A DNA stretch of 64,000 bases from Bettongia penicillata ogilbyi (lineage: Eukaryota > Chordata > Mammalia > Diprotodontia > Potoroidae). Both the position numbers and the translations under genes were made by a program. The notes below the pieces were generated by a model. It was not told the DNA's origin and did not search any database. It was given only the letters and a program-made list of their open reading frames with translations. Position 1 is the stretch's first letter; each line of letters starts with the position of its first letter. Shown one piece after another: positions 43,031-55,382 of this stretch. The stretch spans positions 930,248 through 994,247 of the forward strand of contig JAJHZJ010000076.1 in assembly GCA_023548195.1 (NCBI GenBank). The letters are read 5' to 3'.

Positions 43031-43287
43031 GTCAGGCTAGGTAAGAGAATTTCCTAACTCATCAAAACACATATCAGGAAAACAGCATAGTAAGGAAAAC
43101 TGAGTAAAAGATAGGATAAGGGATCCCTTCTGAGGATGTTCAGCTGAGAGCCAGTGAGAAGAATACACATTGCTGCGCAACTCTCATTTACCTTTTGACT
43201 AAGCCAAGGTCAATATTATTGGTTTGTTTTTGTTTTTTTGAATAGAAAGGAGAAGAGGAAAATGGCTAATAGTAAACTAATAACAGA

Positions 43288-43291
43288 GAGG

Positions 43292-43361
<70 letters not shown>

Positions 43362-43370
43362 GAGAGAAAA
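43288..43370. repeat. (GA)n microsatellite
   Basis: Near-perfect GA with two G interruptions at each end. Confidence 0.97.
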
Positions 43371-43599
43371 TCTGGTTGCCCTTGATGCGTCATCCACTTG
43401 ACTTAGGGGGCTGTAAGATTATTGCTGAGCCACCTTCAGTGATCTTTAGAAGACCATGAAGACTGAGAAAGATACAAATAAATCATAGATAGGAAAACAC
43501 CCCATTTTAAAATTAAGAAATAAGATAAAATATAGATCAGTGAACCAGACTTGAATTCTCAAAAAATTCTAGAATTTATTAATTTTAGCGAAACTAAAA

Positions 43600-44030
43600 T
43601 GCAAAGAAAATAAAGTGGTTATCAATGACAGTTCAAGCCAGACTAACCTCATTCCCTTTTTTTGTTTGTTTTTTTCATAGTCATTCAGCTGTGGACTCCT
43701 TGATTTTCCTAGATCTTAACAAAACGTCTGTTAAAGTCTCATATCATTACTGTGGGAAGGATGGAAAGCTGATAGTTAGGTGGGGGATACAGGAATGGAC
43801 AAAAGGACTAGATTCAAGGAGTAGTAATGAATGATTTAATGTAAACATGGAAGAAATGCACCATTGAATTGTCCTAGGAATCTGTACTTGGCCCTGTACC
43901 TTCTATTGTTTATCAATAATATTGATAAAGGTGCAGATGCTCAAATTTAAAATCAAAACAAAGCAGGGAAACATAGTTAAGACATGGAAATGAAATCAGA
44001 AAGAAAACAAAACTCTAGATTTTATCAGAT
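43600..44030 (+). mobile_element. L3/CR1-clade LINE, reverse-transcriptase remnant
   Basis: In order: 'caagccagactaacctcatt' (Q-A-R-L-T-S-F-P-F-F), 'cctagatcttaacaaaacg' (equivalent of Y-L-D-F-S-K-A-F-D), 'gtctcatatcattactgtgg', 'gttaggtggg', 'ggaatctgtacttggccctg' (G-S-V-L-G-P) and 'atattgataaaggtgcagat' (D-L-D-K-G). The frame 43625-43834 covers the first half. Stops and frameshifts make it inactive. An old polymerase remnant in plus orientation. Confidence 0.7.
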
Positions 44031-44877
44031 ATAATATGTGTAAAAGAGATAGTGGTTAATTATTAGAATTATTATTAGAGTGTTGAAAGCTTTCCAAAGG
44101 GCAGGTGCTAAAAGATGGCTCTTAAAAAAATGGCAGTTTTTGCCTATGTTTGTATTTTCAGTATTAAACATAGTACTTGCTTTTTGCCTTTTAATGCTCA
44201 TTTAAAACAATAACAATGACAAAAACAAAAATAGGCTGTGACCCTGAAACTTGGAAAGACGGCGGTACTATCAACAAAAATAAGGAAAGGTGATAGGGGA
44301 ACAGGTTTGTAGGGAATAGACTGAATTCTCATGGAGGTTGTGGTGAAGATGACATCTATTATTTTTGAAAAAATATTGTCTCAATAAAATATTATTTTTT
44401 TCAATAAAACAAATGTATTTTACTTTCTTCCCTTCTGGAAACATGGAAAGGCAAATATCAAGACCTATTCATTGTAGCTTGAAATACATATATATTTACT
44501 CTTTGTCACACTCTGTGCCTTAGACACTATCAGTGCTCTGAGATACTATAGCAATATATGCTCTTTTAAATCTCTTTTCAAAAATATACTAAGAAAGGCC
44601 ACCTTCTTGTGCTTTGTATCTTTCTCTTGTGTGTCATTTGGAAATAAAAATGGATTCCATTCTTTTCAGCATCTTTGGATAGAAAATACTGAACTTTTCA
44701 TTTCACCTAGGAATGAACAATCTCTCCAATATTAGTCTCTGAAGGCCAAAGATTTAAAGTTTTCAGAAGCGGAGAAATTAAGAGCATTAAGTAAATCAGA
44801 CCAATTAAGAAAAAAAAAACTCCTAATGCTTTAAAAAAGCAAACAAATAAAAAAGAATTGGTTTCTATAGGATAAGT
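44031..44877. other. Unassigned stretch
   Basis: May hold further decayed L3/CR1 sequence, but nothing can be aligned by eye. Confidence 0.4.
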
Positions 44878-45300
44878 ACTAACATTTATTTAATGCTTTA
44901 GAGTCCAAAAAACCATTCACTTATGTGATCTCATTTGATTCTTACAATGTGATGCCAGTAGAAGAAGCGCAATTCTGGACTCAGAATTCAAGTCCTGCCT
45001 CAATTATTGCTCCCTGTGTGACCATTACCAAGTCACAAATCCTTCCTGGGCCTCAATCTATCCATCAGTCCTAGAAAGTGAGGGGCTTTGATTGAATGGC
45101 TTCTTTATTGGAGTTTCCTTCCAACTCTGTATCTATGGTTCTAGGAATGATTCCCATGATGCAAGTTATCATAGTTTCTAATGGATATAGAAACTGAGGC
45201 TCAGGAAGGCTTAAGTGAATAGCTTGTTGTTTACAGGTTTGAGGGGTAACATACTTAAAATTCAGATCTTCTGTCTCCAAAATCACCTTTCTTTTGCATT
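44878..45300 (-). repeat. MIR/THER-like SINE split by another MIR
   Basis: The outer pieces 44878-44946 ('aacatttatttaatgcttta', 'tctcatttgattcttacaat') and about 45150-45300 ('agaaactgaggctcaggaag', 'cttaagtgaatagcttg') are antisense MIR halves in the correct order. Confidence 0.65.
44950..45147 (+). repeat. MIR-like SINE nested in an older antisense MIR
   Basis: 'ttctggactcagaattcaag', 'tcctgcctcaattattgctc', 'cctgtgtgaccattaccaag', 'gggcctcaatctatccatca', and 3' 'tttccttccaactctgtatc'. Confidence 0.75.
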
Positions 45301-45734
45301 AATACACCGCAGCTTTCTTGGCACCTCTCTAAAATAAAAATAAACAAAAACAGCGCAGGTCCAAACATGCAAGGTCACAATAGCACAGTTTTCATAATGA
45401 AAAATGTCAAATACCAGTAAAGGAAAAAGAAAATTAAATATATTTTGGTTAAAATTCATGATTTTTTTTAGTAACTGATTAGAAATATGTGTAGAATGAA
45501 CATTAAAATGATAAGCTAATAAATATAGCAGATCTCTGTATAGGAGGCCTCATTAGAAATAATAAAAATAATATGATTACTAGAAACAATAGTTATAATG
45601 TTATCTTGTGAGGGGCAAAGGGACCTATAGCTAAGTAATCCTGGAGTGCTTTCTGGAGCCTTACATAGCTAGTGTCTCTCTTCTTGGTCTCCCATAATCA
45701 CAAATCTAAAAGATACACCATCCTGGAAATGTAT

Positions 45735-46160
45735 TTAATTTAAAATGTATTTAAGTACTTATTATGTGACAAGCATTGTGTTAAGTACTAAGTACAAGCA
45801 AAAAATAAAGACAGTATCTGCTCTCAAGGAGCTTATACCCTAATGGGTGAAAATAATACACAAAAGGAAGCTAAAAGGAAGAAGGAGAAAGTCCTTATGT
45901 GGGGCATTGTATTGAAGAAATAAAGAAAGTCAGAGTCAGAACCAGGAAGAGAATGAAAGTTATTCAGCCAGGACCTCTTGCCACTATGGGGTCTCTGGAA
46001 GCAAATCACTCAAGGGAGAATGGGAGTATGGGAATAGGGATTGGATGGGTGAGTGAGGGAGCACATTTTAGGTTGAAAAGTTCCAAGAGCTTAAAAGATA
46101 TAGGATATTCCAGGCTAAGGAGTTGAGGGAAGTTCTATGATAAGATGGCAACTGTGGCAT
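45735..46160 (-). mobile_element. L2-tailed repeat
   Basis: Antisense L2 tail 'aagtacttattatgtgacaa', 'gcattgtgttaagtacta', 'ctctcaaggagcttatacc', 'taatgggtga'. The following 300 bases ('gggagcacattttaggttga', 'aaagttccaagagctt', 'ggatattccaggctaagg') follow a repeat pattern I recognise from marsupial DNA but cannot name. The frame at 45899-46126 is inside it. Confidence 0.6.
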
Positions 46161-46274
46161 GGTGGCAAAGCCACCAGTTCAGAAATTGACTGGCAGAAGA
46201 TAAAACTTGGTGATCTCTACTTTTAGAGGATGATATATCATCAATCTGTGTGTGTTTGCACATTGTGAAAAGTA

Positions 46275-46470
46275 ATATGACACAGTGGAAAAAGAACTGT
46301 TTAATTTTTCCCAGTCAGAAAACCTCAGTTTAAGATCTTACTCTATCACTTACAGTCCATGTGATTATGAGTAATCTGCAACCTCTCTGTTCCTTCATTG
46401 ATCATTTGTCAATATAGAGGGTTGCACCAGATGACCTCCAAGGACCCTTGTACTTCTAAAATTATGACTG
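46275..46470 (+). repeat. MIR-like SINE
   Basis: 'atgacacagtggaaaaagaac', 'aacctcagtttaagatctta', 'atgtgattatgagtaatctg', and 3' 'ccagatgacctccaaggacc'. Confidence 0.75.
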
Positions 46471-47300
46471 CAAGTTTCTTGAAATTAGGAACAATTTTTC
46501 TCTTGCCTTGGTGTCACCAACACATACCAAGGCATCTTGAATATGATGGAAATTTAATAATAGTTTACTCAAGGGAATTGTTTGAAAAATAGCTCATGTT
46601 TTCAAATGACCATGAAGAATGACCTTGTAGTGCTTTCTACACATTTTCTTATGACAGACTCTTATGCTCTTTCAGAAAGGCTGACCTCCTAAGTGACTCA
46701 CTGTTCAGACTGGAGTCTACTAACATCATAAATAGCTCTCATTGGCATACTTAAGCCAGTTAGTCTACTTATTTTCTTGAGCATGTCATGACCTAATGGA
46801 CTAATGAATTGTTCTAATTACTTTCCTTTATTAAGTATTGTATCGCCAAGGGAATATACACAGCAGAGATATGCAACTATGAATATGTTAGCATAGTTCT
46901 GAATCACAAAGTGTAACAAACTCTCCTTATAGAAGGCAGAAGAAAAACATTTATTCAGACACCATAAAACCAAATCCCCAAATCAGAAAGCCAAATCCAT
47001 CATAGTGACCAAGAAGTCAATACATATAGGCATTGCTAGGGACAATGCCATTCCCAAGACATCCCCCCTCCTCTGTGCTGGAGTGTTCCCACAAACCCCA
47101 GCTGTGCCTGCCTGTGTCCTCTCTCCTCTGCTCTATTTTATCTCACCAACTTCCTCCCAGCTTTGCTCCACCCTTCCTGTTCCATCCATTCAACAAATTC
47201 CTCCCTATGACTTAGGTTTCCATGTGATACAAGCAGGTCACATGGGTCTATTAAATAGGTGGAAAAGATCTTTGAATTAAGCAAAAATACATTAACAATA
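46471..47300. other. Unassigned stretch
   Basis: No gene or repeat family recognised. The frames at 47005-47280 lack motifs. Confidence 0.4.
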
Positions 47301-47539
47301 CAAGTATTCTTAACCTGGGCTCCATGGATCCCCAAAAGGTCCATGAATAGATTTCAGAGTTTCTATAAACTTAGATTAAAAAAGAAATTATCTTTATCTT
47401 GTTGCAATGATTTTTTTTATAATTCCATATATTTTTTATATGATTAACCTTGTTTTAGAAAGTTATTCTGAAAAGCTATCCATAGGATTCATCAGACTGC
47501 CCAAAAGATCCATGACTTTTATAAAGTTAAGAATGCATG
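47301..47539 (-). mobile_element. hAT-like MITE
   Basis: Terminus 'ttcttaacctgggctccatg' at 47307-47326 and, at the other end, 'aagttaagaa' (47525-47533): inverted worn copies of one sequence. Inside: 'ggtccatgaatagatttcag', 'ttctataaacttagatt', 'ttcatcagactgcccaaaag', 'atccatgactttt'. Same family as 3927-4117 but retaining more internal sequence. No clear 8-bp duplication remains. Strand is set relative to the plus-oriented copy at 3927. Confidence 0.65.
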
Positions 47540-47714
47540 TGTCTAATTTAAATGCCATTGAAGCAGCCCTGCCCTCTACTGGTGGAACCGGGATTACTGT
47601 TTTTTATGAGCTCATAGATTTTAATACCAGAAAACATCTTGAAAACTATTTAGTTAAAATCCCATTTTAGATGATGAAGCTGAGATTTAGACACAAAAGA
47701 TTAAATAACGTAAG

Positions 47715-47960
47715 CAGCCATTGTGGTGAAGCAGAAAAAAATTGGGTCTATAATCAGAGGAAATGAGCTCAAACTCTACCTTTGGTATAGAATATGTAGG
47801 TGACCTTGACCAAATAGCTTACTTGTACCATTCAGCCTCAGTGTTTTTGTTGTTGTTTTGTTTCTTTGGTTTTAATGTGTGAAATAAAGAATTTTTGCTG
47901 TATGGTATCTAAGGGCTTTCATGTTCCATATCTATGACCCTGTGATTCTATGTGCATTTA
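47715..47960 (+). repeat. MIR-like SINE
   Basis: 'gtggtgaagcagaaaaaaat', 'gagctcaaactctacc', 'taggtgaccttgaccaaata', 'cagcctcagtgttttt', and 3' 'ctatgaccctgtgattctat'. Confidence 0.7.
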
Positions 47961-48524
47961 CCAGTATAGCATATAAGAGCTAGAATGCAAACATAGATTT
48001 CTTGCCTATAAATATAGTATTCTATTTCAATAGACCACTCTGCTTATAACATAACTTCTAGACATCTACAGCACTTGTTACATAAATGCTGACTTTAAAC
48101 CTCCCTTCTTGGATACCTTGCTACCATATCATTCAATATGAAACCTAACAATATTCCCAGAGGGAGGTCAGGGTTGGGAAAGGAAGAGGCCTGTGATATC
48201 ATCCTTAGAGAATAAAAGACTGTTCCCTCCAAAGCTTTTCATATAGGAGGGAATGAGAGAAGTGATTAACTCCTAACAGAATAACCTAAGTCTCAGGGCA
48301 GGTTGGATGTCATTTTGAGTCAGATTGTGTCTACAAAGGGCTATATATTGGATTGCTCTTCAATTCTGGCTCAGGTAACTGGAGCACATTGTATACATTG
48401 CTGCAAATACTGAAAGTTTTAATTTGGTCAACAGTAAAAAATAACAGGATCATTGAGATCAGAGGCTTAGTAAGTTTTTTTTTATATCTCTAGAACCTAG
48501 CAGAGCATCTTCTCTAGAGTGATA
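47961..48524. other. Unassigned stretch
   Basis: No gene or repeat family recognised. Confidence 0.4.
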
Positions 48525-48720
48525 ATGATGATTTCTAAAATGTATATAGTGCTTTAAAGTTTATTAAAGCCCTTTAGATATATTAATCCTCATAACAATT
48601 CTGGGAGGTTGGTCCTGTCATTATTTGTGAGAAAACTTAAGCAGTCAGAGATTTAGTGCCTTGCTCAGGATTGCACAGCTAAACAGTTTCTGAGAGAGGA
48701 TTCAAATTGGTGTTTGAGTA
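48525..48720 (-). repeat. MIR/THER-like SINE, near full length
   Basis: Antisense: 'atagtgctttaaagtttatt', 'attaatcctcataacaattc', 'gggaggttggtcctgtcatt', 'gccttgctcaggattgcaca', 'gaggattcaaattgg'. Confidence 0.8.
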
Positions 48721-49559
48721 ATTGAAAGGAAACCTGAAACTTCTTGGTGGTAAAATAAACAAACCCCAAACCAGTCAAACCTGCACCTGCAATATGTATC
48801 TCATATTTTAAAATCACAAAAGGAAAATACTACAGCTAACTTTTAGTCAGTCCTATGTGGCCCCATCTCCTATCTTTCCCATGATTAGTCCTATATAGAC
48901 ATCAGTGCAGTGCATGAAGATCATGGCAACTTATAGTAATTCCTGTTTATTCAGATTGTCAGGAGAATGAAGTATTCTTTTTAGTAATATTCTTATTAGC
49001 TGAGAACTTTATTTATACTATACATGCATATATGCATAGATATCTAAAAATCAAATGATTTTTAGACATTAAAGTATGCTTAATGCTAACTCTAAACTGA
49101 CCATGATTTATATATCATAATAATGCAGAAGAAACTTTGAGATATTTCATTGCTTTCCAGTTACTTAATGTCATAAGGAAGACTGGACAGATAAACTAAT
49201 AAGATACAACTACTACCAATAACTCCTAGGAAGGCATGAACCTCTCTTCCATGCTATGGGTTACTTGCAGTTAGCACACAAATCTAGGTGAAGTAACACA
49301 TCTTTTTATGATATTTTGACATGGTCCATTAACCTGATGACCATCCTTGGAAGTAGAAAAAAGAATCAGGTGTGGGCTCTTTGTGGTAGAGCAGAATGAC
49401 TCCAAAGATCCAGTGTTCCTGAGTAGCTTTAATTATATTACTTGCATTTGTGTTTTCATATGTATTTATTAAAAAAAAAAAACAAAACTCTTGTGTATTG
49501 GAATATTTAATATGGAGAGACATATATACTTCAGTGGTGATATGTGTCATAAATTTCCC
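48721..49559. other. Unassigned stretch
   Basis: Contains a poly-A run at about 49470-49482. No gene or repeat family recognised. Confidence 0.4.
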
Positions 49560-50130
49560 AAGTTGATATGCACTGAACTTCCTTGTCTCCAATTTTTTAA
49601 TATCTTTCCTTCATATTTCACTTTAGTATCACATCCATAGTTGAAGCCTAATTCAGATGTCATCCCCATTATGATGCTTTCCTTAATCTCCCTTGTTATA
49701 TTTATACCACTCCCTTCAAACCTCATACAAAATTTTCCCACTCTCTAACACTAAGAGAGGTAAGATGGCAGGATGGACAAAGAACTGTACTTGAAATGGG
49801 GAAGACCTAGTTGAAGTCATAACTCTGACATACATTGTCTGTGTGACCCTAGGAAATCAATTTTCTTAGTTCTCTAAGCAGTTCTCTGAGCCTTTAAGTT
49901 GCAGAGATGGTGCCAAGTTTCCTAACCTAAGGAAATTACAGGTCCAGTCCTTTTTCTTCGATTTCCTTCTTCATATTTTATCCCCTTCTTATATTATAAT
50001 TTGCATTAGGGCAGAGACTTTGTCTTTTTTGATCATTAAAAACAAAATAAAACAAACAAAAACACTTCCATAGTCTAGAATATTTCTGTGCTCATGCTAG
50101 GTGTTTAGCAATTCTATCAATAAATGACAG
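49560..50130 (+). mobile_element. L2 3' end split by a SINE
   Basis: Left piece about 49600-49745: 'aattcagatgtcatcccca', 'tatgatgctttccttaatct'. Right piece about 49958-50130: 'ttgcattagggcagagactt' (tail motif 'gagggcagggact') and 'ctaggtgtttagcaat', ending 'caataaatgacag'. An A-rich insert lies at 50036-50063. Confidence 0.55.
49752..49955 (+). repeat. Marsupial CORE-SINE nested in L2
   Basis: 'gatggcaggatggacaaaga', 'ctgtgtgaccctaggaaatc', then the distinctive 3' half 'ctctaagcagttctctgagc', 'aagttgcagagatggtgcc', 'aattacaggtccagtcc'. Same family as 42431-42838. Confidence 0.7.
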
Positions 50131-50164
50131 GGAAAATCCTATCTTTTGAGTTTCATCATGGAGT

Positions 50165-50920
50165 CATAGCAACAAAAGTAATGAGCACCACTGTTGGTAG
50201 AGTTGCAACTGATTTAGCCATTCTGGAGAGTAATTTGGATCGATTCTCAAAGGGCTAAAGAAAACCCAAAGCATCCATACCCTTTGATCCAGTAACATCA
50301 CTACCATATCTGTATCTCAAAGAGATTTTTAAGAAAAAATATAAAGAACCCATATATACAAAAATGTGTATGGCAACTCTTTTTGTGATAACAAAGGACT
50401 GGAAATGCCCCGAATATTCACCAGTTGGGGAATGGCTGACAAAAATTGATAGATAATTGTGATGTAATACTATTATGGTATAAGAAATGAAGAACATGAT
50501 GCTCTCAGACAAAAAAAAAAGAAACTGGAAAGATTTACATAGACTGCTGATGCAAAATGAAATAAGCAGAACCACGAGAACACTATACAAAGCAACAGTA
50601 ATTTTATATGATGATGATCTATCAATGACTTACCTATTCTCAGTAATACAATGATCCAAAATAATTCTGAAGGCTTTCTGGTAAAAAAAATGCTATCCAT
50701 TCCTAGAGAAAGAACTGATTGAGTCTGAATGTAGAATTAATCATACTTTTAAAAGCTGCTTGTTTATTTTTGGTCTGTGCTTTCTTTGATAACATGGCTA
50801 ATATGGGAACTTATTTTGTATGATTATAGTTGTATAAAAGTTGCTTGCCTTCTCAATATGAAAGAACATTCAAAAGGGAAGGAATTTTGGAATTAAAAAT
50901 TAAAAGAAAAAAGTTAAAAT
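50165..50920 (+). mobile_element. LINE-1, 5'-truncated 3' end
   Basis: ORF2 C-terminal coding ('tctggagagtaatttggatc', 'ccctttgatccagtaacatc', 'agttggggaatggctgacaa', 'atactattatggtataagaa', 'agcagaaccacgagaacact') to about 50600, then the 3' UTR ('ttcctagagaaagaactgat', 'gataacatggctaatatggg') ending in an A-rich tail near 50915. Frameshifted. Confidence 0.85.
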
Positions 50921-51061
50921 TGCTTTTACATTTAATTGGGGAAAAATAAAATATTAAACAATTAAAAATCAGAATTAATGAGCACCTAATAGTAACATAC
51001 TTTAACTATATCTCATAATTATTATCATATTTAGCAAATGCTTACTGAATACATTGCTGTG

Positions 51062-51230
51062 AGGCAGCTTCAGAATAGTAGAAAAATTAGTTACTTTCAA
51101 GGGAAAAGATTTGAATTCGAGAACAAATTCTATCACTGGTTCATATGACCTTGGAAAAATCACAACTTCTGTTTGCCTCAGTTTCCTCAAATGCAAAATA
51201 TGTAAAAAGATTACACCCATACCTTTTTTT
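51062..51230 (+). repeat. MIR-like SINE
   Basis: 'gggaaaagatttgaattcga', 'atatgaccttggaaaaatca', 'tttgcctcagtttcctcaaa'. Confidence 0.75.
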
Positions 51231-52469
51231 TAAAGAAGAAATCCAGAGAAGTAAAGGTTGCTAAGCACTTTCCACACTAGTAATTGTTATGGAAAAGTTA
51301 GCTTCCTAGGATTTTTTCAATGTTATCAATGTTTTAACATCATTTACTAATGTAGGTTAGGAACTGCAGAGCTTTGAACTAAGTCTACATTAAATATATG
51401 TGATAATGTAACAGCTGAAAATAAATTCTTACTATCAACTTCTTTACTTGGAGCTTGATTCATAAAATTCAAGTAGTGGGTGGGGAAAAACTAATTGTTT
51501 GGATTCCAAATACATGAGAGTTCACTGCAGATACATTAATAAGCAAGAACATCAAAATACCTTATTTTCAGATCTGTAATAAACTGAAAAGGAGAGGAGC
51601 TAAGAAATGCTTTCTGGCATGAGCATGCTTAAGTTGAGAACATTTTGGCTGATTTACAAAAGTAAATTTAAAAAACAAGGAAGGATCTGGCACTTGCCTC
51701 ATGAATACTCAATTGCTAGTAGCATACAGGTACTAAAAAGTCAGTTGACTTCGATAAATACTCAGAGAAAAGGACTAGCAAACTGAATTCAGACTTTCTT
51801 GTCTAATAAAACAAAGCATTCTTTCTGTAAAACAGTGGCGAACTGTACAATATGTATCGTATTTCCTTCATTAGGTCCTTTTAGCTTGTGGCTAAAAATC
51901 AGGTTGATGCTTTTCTTTTTTTTTTTTTTTTTGGTTATTTATTTATTTATTTATTTTTTGGTCTTTACCAACTGTTTACACTAGAAATGCTGTTTGAGGG
52001 CTTGAGTGTGATTGCTGCATTAGCTATGACATTCCATTTCTGGAAGACTGGTTAAGCAATCAGAATGAATGAACTGAAAGGCTATTTCTCCTAGGAAGCT
52101 AACTTTTCCAATATATGAAAAAGATGGGTGCCAAAGTAATTTCAGAGTATTGACTTAGGTTTGTTGGTTTTCTTCCTGCCACCCCCTCCCCCTCCCCCAG
52201 TCCTGGGACCAACGTCTTAAAAGTTTAGTTTCCTACATATCTGGTAAAGAACTACATTATTTGTGATTTAAGAGAAGATGGGGCAATTTTTTTTTTCCAA
52301 GTGAGTGGTTACATACCAATGTGCTGTTTAGACCAAAAAGGGAGAGAAGAGGTGAGATGTGATTTTATGAGGTCTGAACATTAGGGGAGTAGCCTTGCTT
52401 TACATACTGTGCCAGTCTTTAGAAATAGAGAGAAATATGACTAATGGATAAATAATGGGAGGAAGGGAA
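51231..52469. other. Unassigned 1.2-kb stretch
   Basis: Poly-T and (TTTA)n at 51919-51955. No gene or repeat family recognised. Confidence 0.4.
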
Positions 52470-52640
52470 AAGACCATTGGACTGGAAATCAGAAGCCCTA
52501 GGTTCAACTCATAGTTTCACTATTTACTAGCTAGGTGATCAAGAGTAAGTCTGTGAGCCTCAGATTCCTTATTTCAAAAGTTGGAATCATAATAATAAAA
52601 CTTAGACTACATTCCCCTACAAGGTTGTCAAGAAGAGCAT
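52470..52640 (+). repeat. MIR-like SINE
   Basis: 'accattggactggaaatcag', 'aagccctaggttcaactcat', 'ctatttactagctaggtgat', 'gagcctcagattccttattt', 'ccctacaaggttgtcaagaa'. Confidence 0.8.
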
Positions 52641-53114
52641 GATATTTGTGTATATACATATGCATATATTTATAAACACATATGGATGTATGAAGTTATT
52701 ACATTAAATATAATTATTTAATAAGACTTGTCCTGTATTTTCTTTGTAATGATGACAACAGCTATAATCATTTTGCTTGAATGAGTTCACTGAAATCTCT
52801 AAAATTTTGAATATATTCTCTTTAGGCCAGAAACTGGCAAAATCCTATGTGTGAAAAATATTGGTGTTATCTCATAACTGCAGAATGTTTAGGCCCATTG
52901 GAACTGCACAGAAAAAAGAGGAGAGGGCATTAATAATAAGCTATACCTAAAGGATTAATATAGTAGTACTTAAAATTTTGTAGCAAAAATGAATCTAAGT
53001 TCCAGAATTAGATAATTCAGGACAATGGTAACAATATTAATAATAACTCATGTTGATGTAGTTCCTAAAATATGATCATGAAAGCAAAAGTAACTCATTT
53101 TGTTTACCTGTTTT
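52641..53114. other. Unassigned stretch
   Basis: No gene or repeat family recognised. Confidence 0.4.
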
Positions 53115-53966
53115 TGTTTATTTTTATTTTTTTTAATTTTATAAAAATTATTTATTTTCGGTTCTCACCATTTACTTCCACAAGAAGTGAATTCAAAATT
53201 CAAAATTTTCTTCCCATCTCACCCCACCACCCACCCTAGGAAAGCAAGCACCCCATTCACCACTTCCTCCAGGCAGTCCTCCCTTCTATTATCCACCCTC
53301 TTTCCATTCCCCTTTCCCCTCCTTTTTCCTGTAAGGCAAAATAGATTTCTGTATTCCATGCCCTGTATATCTTAATTTCCAGTTGCATGCTAAAACAATT
53401 TTTAACATTCATTATTAAAGCTTTGGATTCTATATCCTTTCTCTTGCTCCATCCCCACCCACCCTCACTGAGGAAACAGTAAGTACAATATATGTCATAC
53501 ATGTATAACAATACAAAGCACTTCCCTAATAGTTATGGTATAAAAGACTAACCACATTTCCTTTGTCTTATCCTGCACATCATTTATTTCCTTCTTTCCC
53601 TTGACCTGTCCTCCAACAATAGTGTTTGCTTCTGATTATCCCTTTCCTCAATTTGCTGACCCTTCTATTATCTTCCCTCTCTTATCCCTTTTCCCCTTGC
53701 CTTCCTGCAGAGTAAAATCGATTTCCATACCCAAGTGATATGTGTTATTCCCTCCTTATGCTAAATTCCATGAGAGTAAGGCTCACTTATTTCCTTTCAT
53801 CTCTCCACTCTTCACCTCCATTGTAAAAACTGTTTCTTCCCTCTTTCATGTGAGATGATTTGCTACATTCTACCTCTCCCTTTCTCTTACTCCTACTATA
53901 TTCCACTCAAGCAAATTTTACTTTTTAGGCATTCTCCCTTCATACACAGCTCAGCATATGCCCTCT

Positions 53967-54180
53967 GTGTGTGTGTGTGTATGTGTATGTGTGTGTGTGT
54001 GTATGTGTGTATGCATATACACAAAATATATATATATACATAAATACACATATGTACATATAAATACCTACACATAAATAATGTAGACATATATACATAC
54101 TCATATACACCTACATAATATATATATACATATATATACATATGTTTGTGTGTGTTTGTATGTTTGTATATGTATGTATG
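53967..54180. repeat. (TG)n-(TATA/CATA)n microsatellite in HAL1 copy C
   Basis: TG-rich 53967-54012, TATA/CATA 54013-54140, TTTG/TATG 54141-54180. It sits where copies A and B have a shorter TGTG/CATG run (19318-19368 and 39824-39871), so it is probably an expansion of an ancestral repeat in the HAL1 3' region. Confidence 0.85.
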
Positions 54181-54314
54181 CATTCCCTCTAACAACTCCA
54201 AAACTGAAAAATGTCTCATAAGTTACAAATAATATCTTTCCATGTAGGAATGTAAACACTTCAACTTTAATGGGTTCCTTAATATTTCTCTTTCCTGCTT
54301 TCCTTTTTATGTTA

Positions 54315-55382
54315 CTCTTGATTCTTTTATTTTCAAAGTCAAATTTTCTATTCAGTTCTGGTCTTCTCAAAAAGAATGCTAGGAAGTCCTCTATTTCATT
54401 AAAATTCTATTTTTCCCCTGAAGTATTATATTCACTTTTACTGGGTAGGTGATCCTTGGTTTTAATCCTATCTCCTTCTCCCTCTTGAACTTCATATTCC
54501 AAGTCCTTTAATCCCTTAGTGTAGAAGCTGCTAAATCCTGTGTTATCATGATTGTATTTCCACAAATGAATTGTTTCTTTCTGGCTGTGTGTAATATTTT
54601 CTCCTTGAGCAGGGAACTCTGACATTTGGCTACAATATTCCTAGGACTTTTACCTTACTTTCAGGAGGTGATCAGTGAAGGTTTTCCATTTATATTTTAC
54701 TCACTGGTTCTAGAATATCAGGGCAGTTTTCCATGATAATTTCTTGGAAGATCATGTCTAGGCTCTTTTTTTGATCATGGTTTTCAGGTAGGCCAACAAT
54801 TTTAAAAGGATTGTACAGTTGTTTTTCCAATGAGATATTTCCCATTTCTTCTATTTTTTCATTCTTTTGGTTTTGTTTTTATAATTTCTTGCTTTGTCAT
54901 TAAGTCATCACCTTCCATCTGTTCCATTCTAATTTTGAAAGAATTATTTTCTTCAGTGAGTTTTTGAACCTCCTTTTCCATTTGGCCATTTCTGCTTTTT
55001 AAAGTTTTCTTCTCCTCACTAACTTTTTGGACCTCTTTTGACATTTGTGCTCACTTATTTTTAAAGGTATTATTTTCCTCAGCATTTTTTTTTTTTTTTG
55101 GAGTCTCCATTAGTAAGCTGTTGACTCACTTCTCATAATTTTCTTAGGTCGCTCTCATTTCTCTTCCCAATTTTTCCTCCACCATTCTTATTGACTTTTC
55201 AAAATCCTTTTTGAGATCTTCCATAGCCTGAGGCCATTGCATATTTTTTTGGAGGTTTTGGATGTAGAAGCCTTGATTTTGATGTCTTTCTCTGATGGTA
55301 TGGTTTGTTCTTCCTTATCTGAAAGGATGGAAGAAAATATCTTTTCACCAAGAAAAGGTTTATTTTTCCCTTTTTTTGGCAT
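54315..55382 (-). pseudogene. HAL1 ORF1 remnant, copy C
   Basis: The ATG at 55382 gives M-P-K-K-G-K, aligning with the start inferred for copy A. Pieces: 55188-55394 (N-terminus and first heptads), 54859-55044 (coiled coil), and near 54340-54370 the P-E-L-N-R-K-F-D-F end. Many stops and shifts lie between them. Confidence 0.75.
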
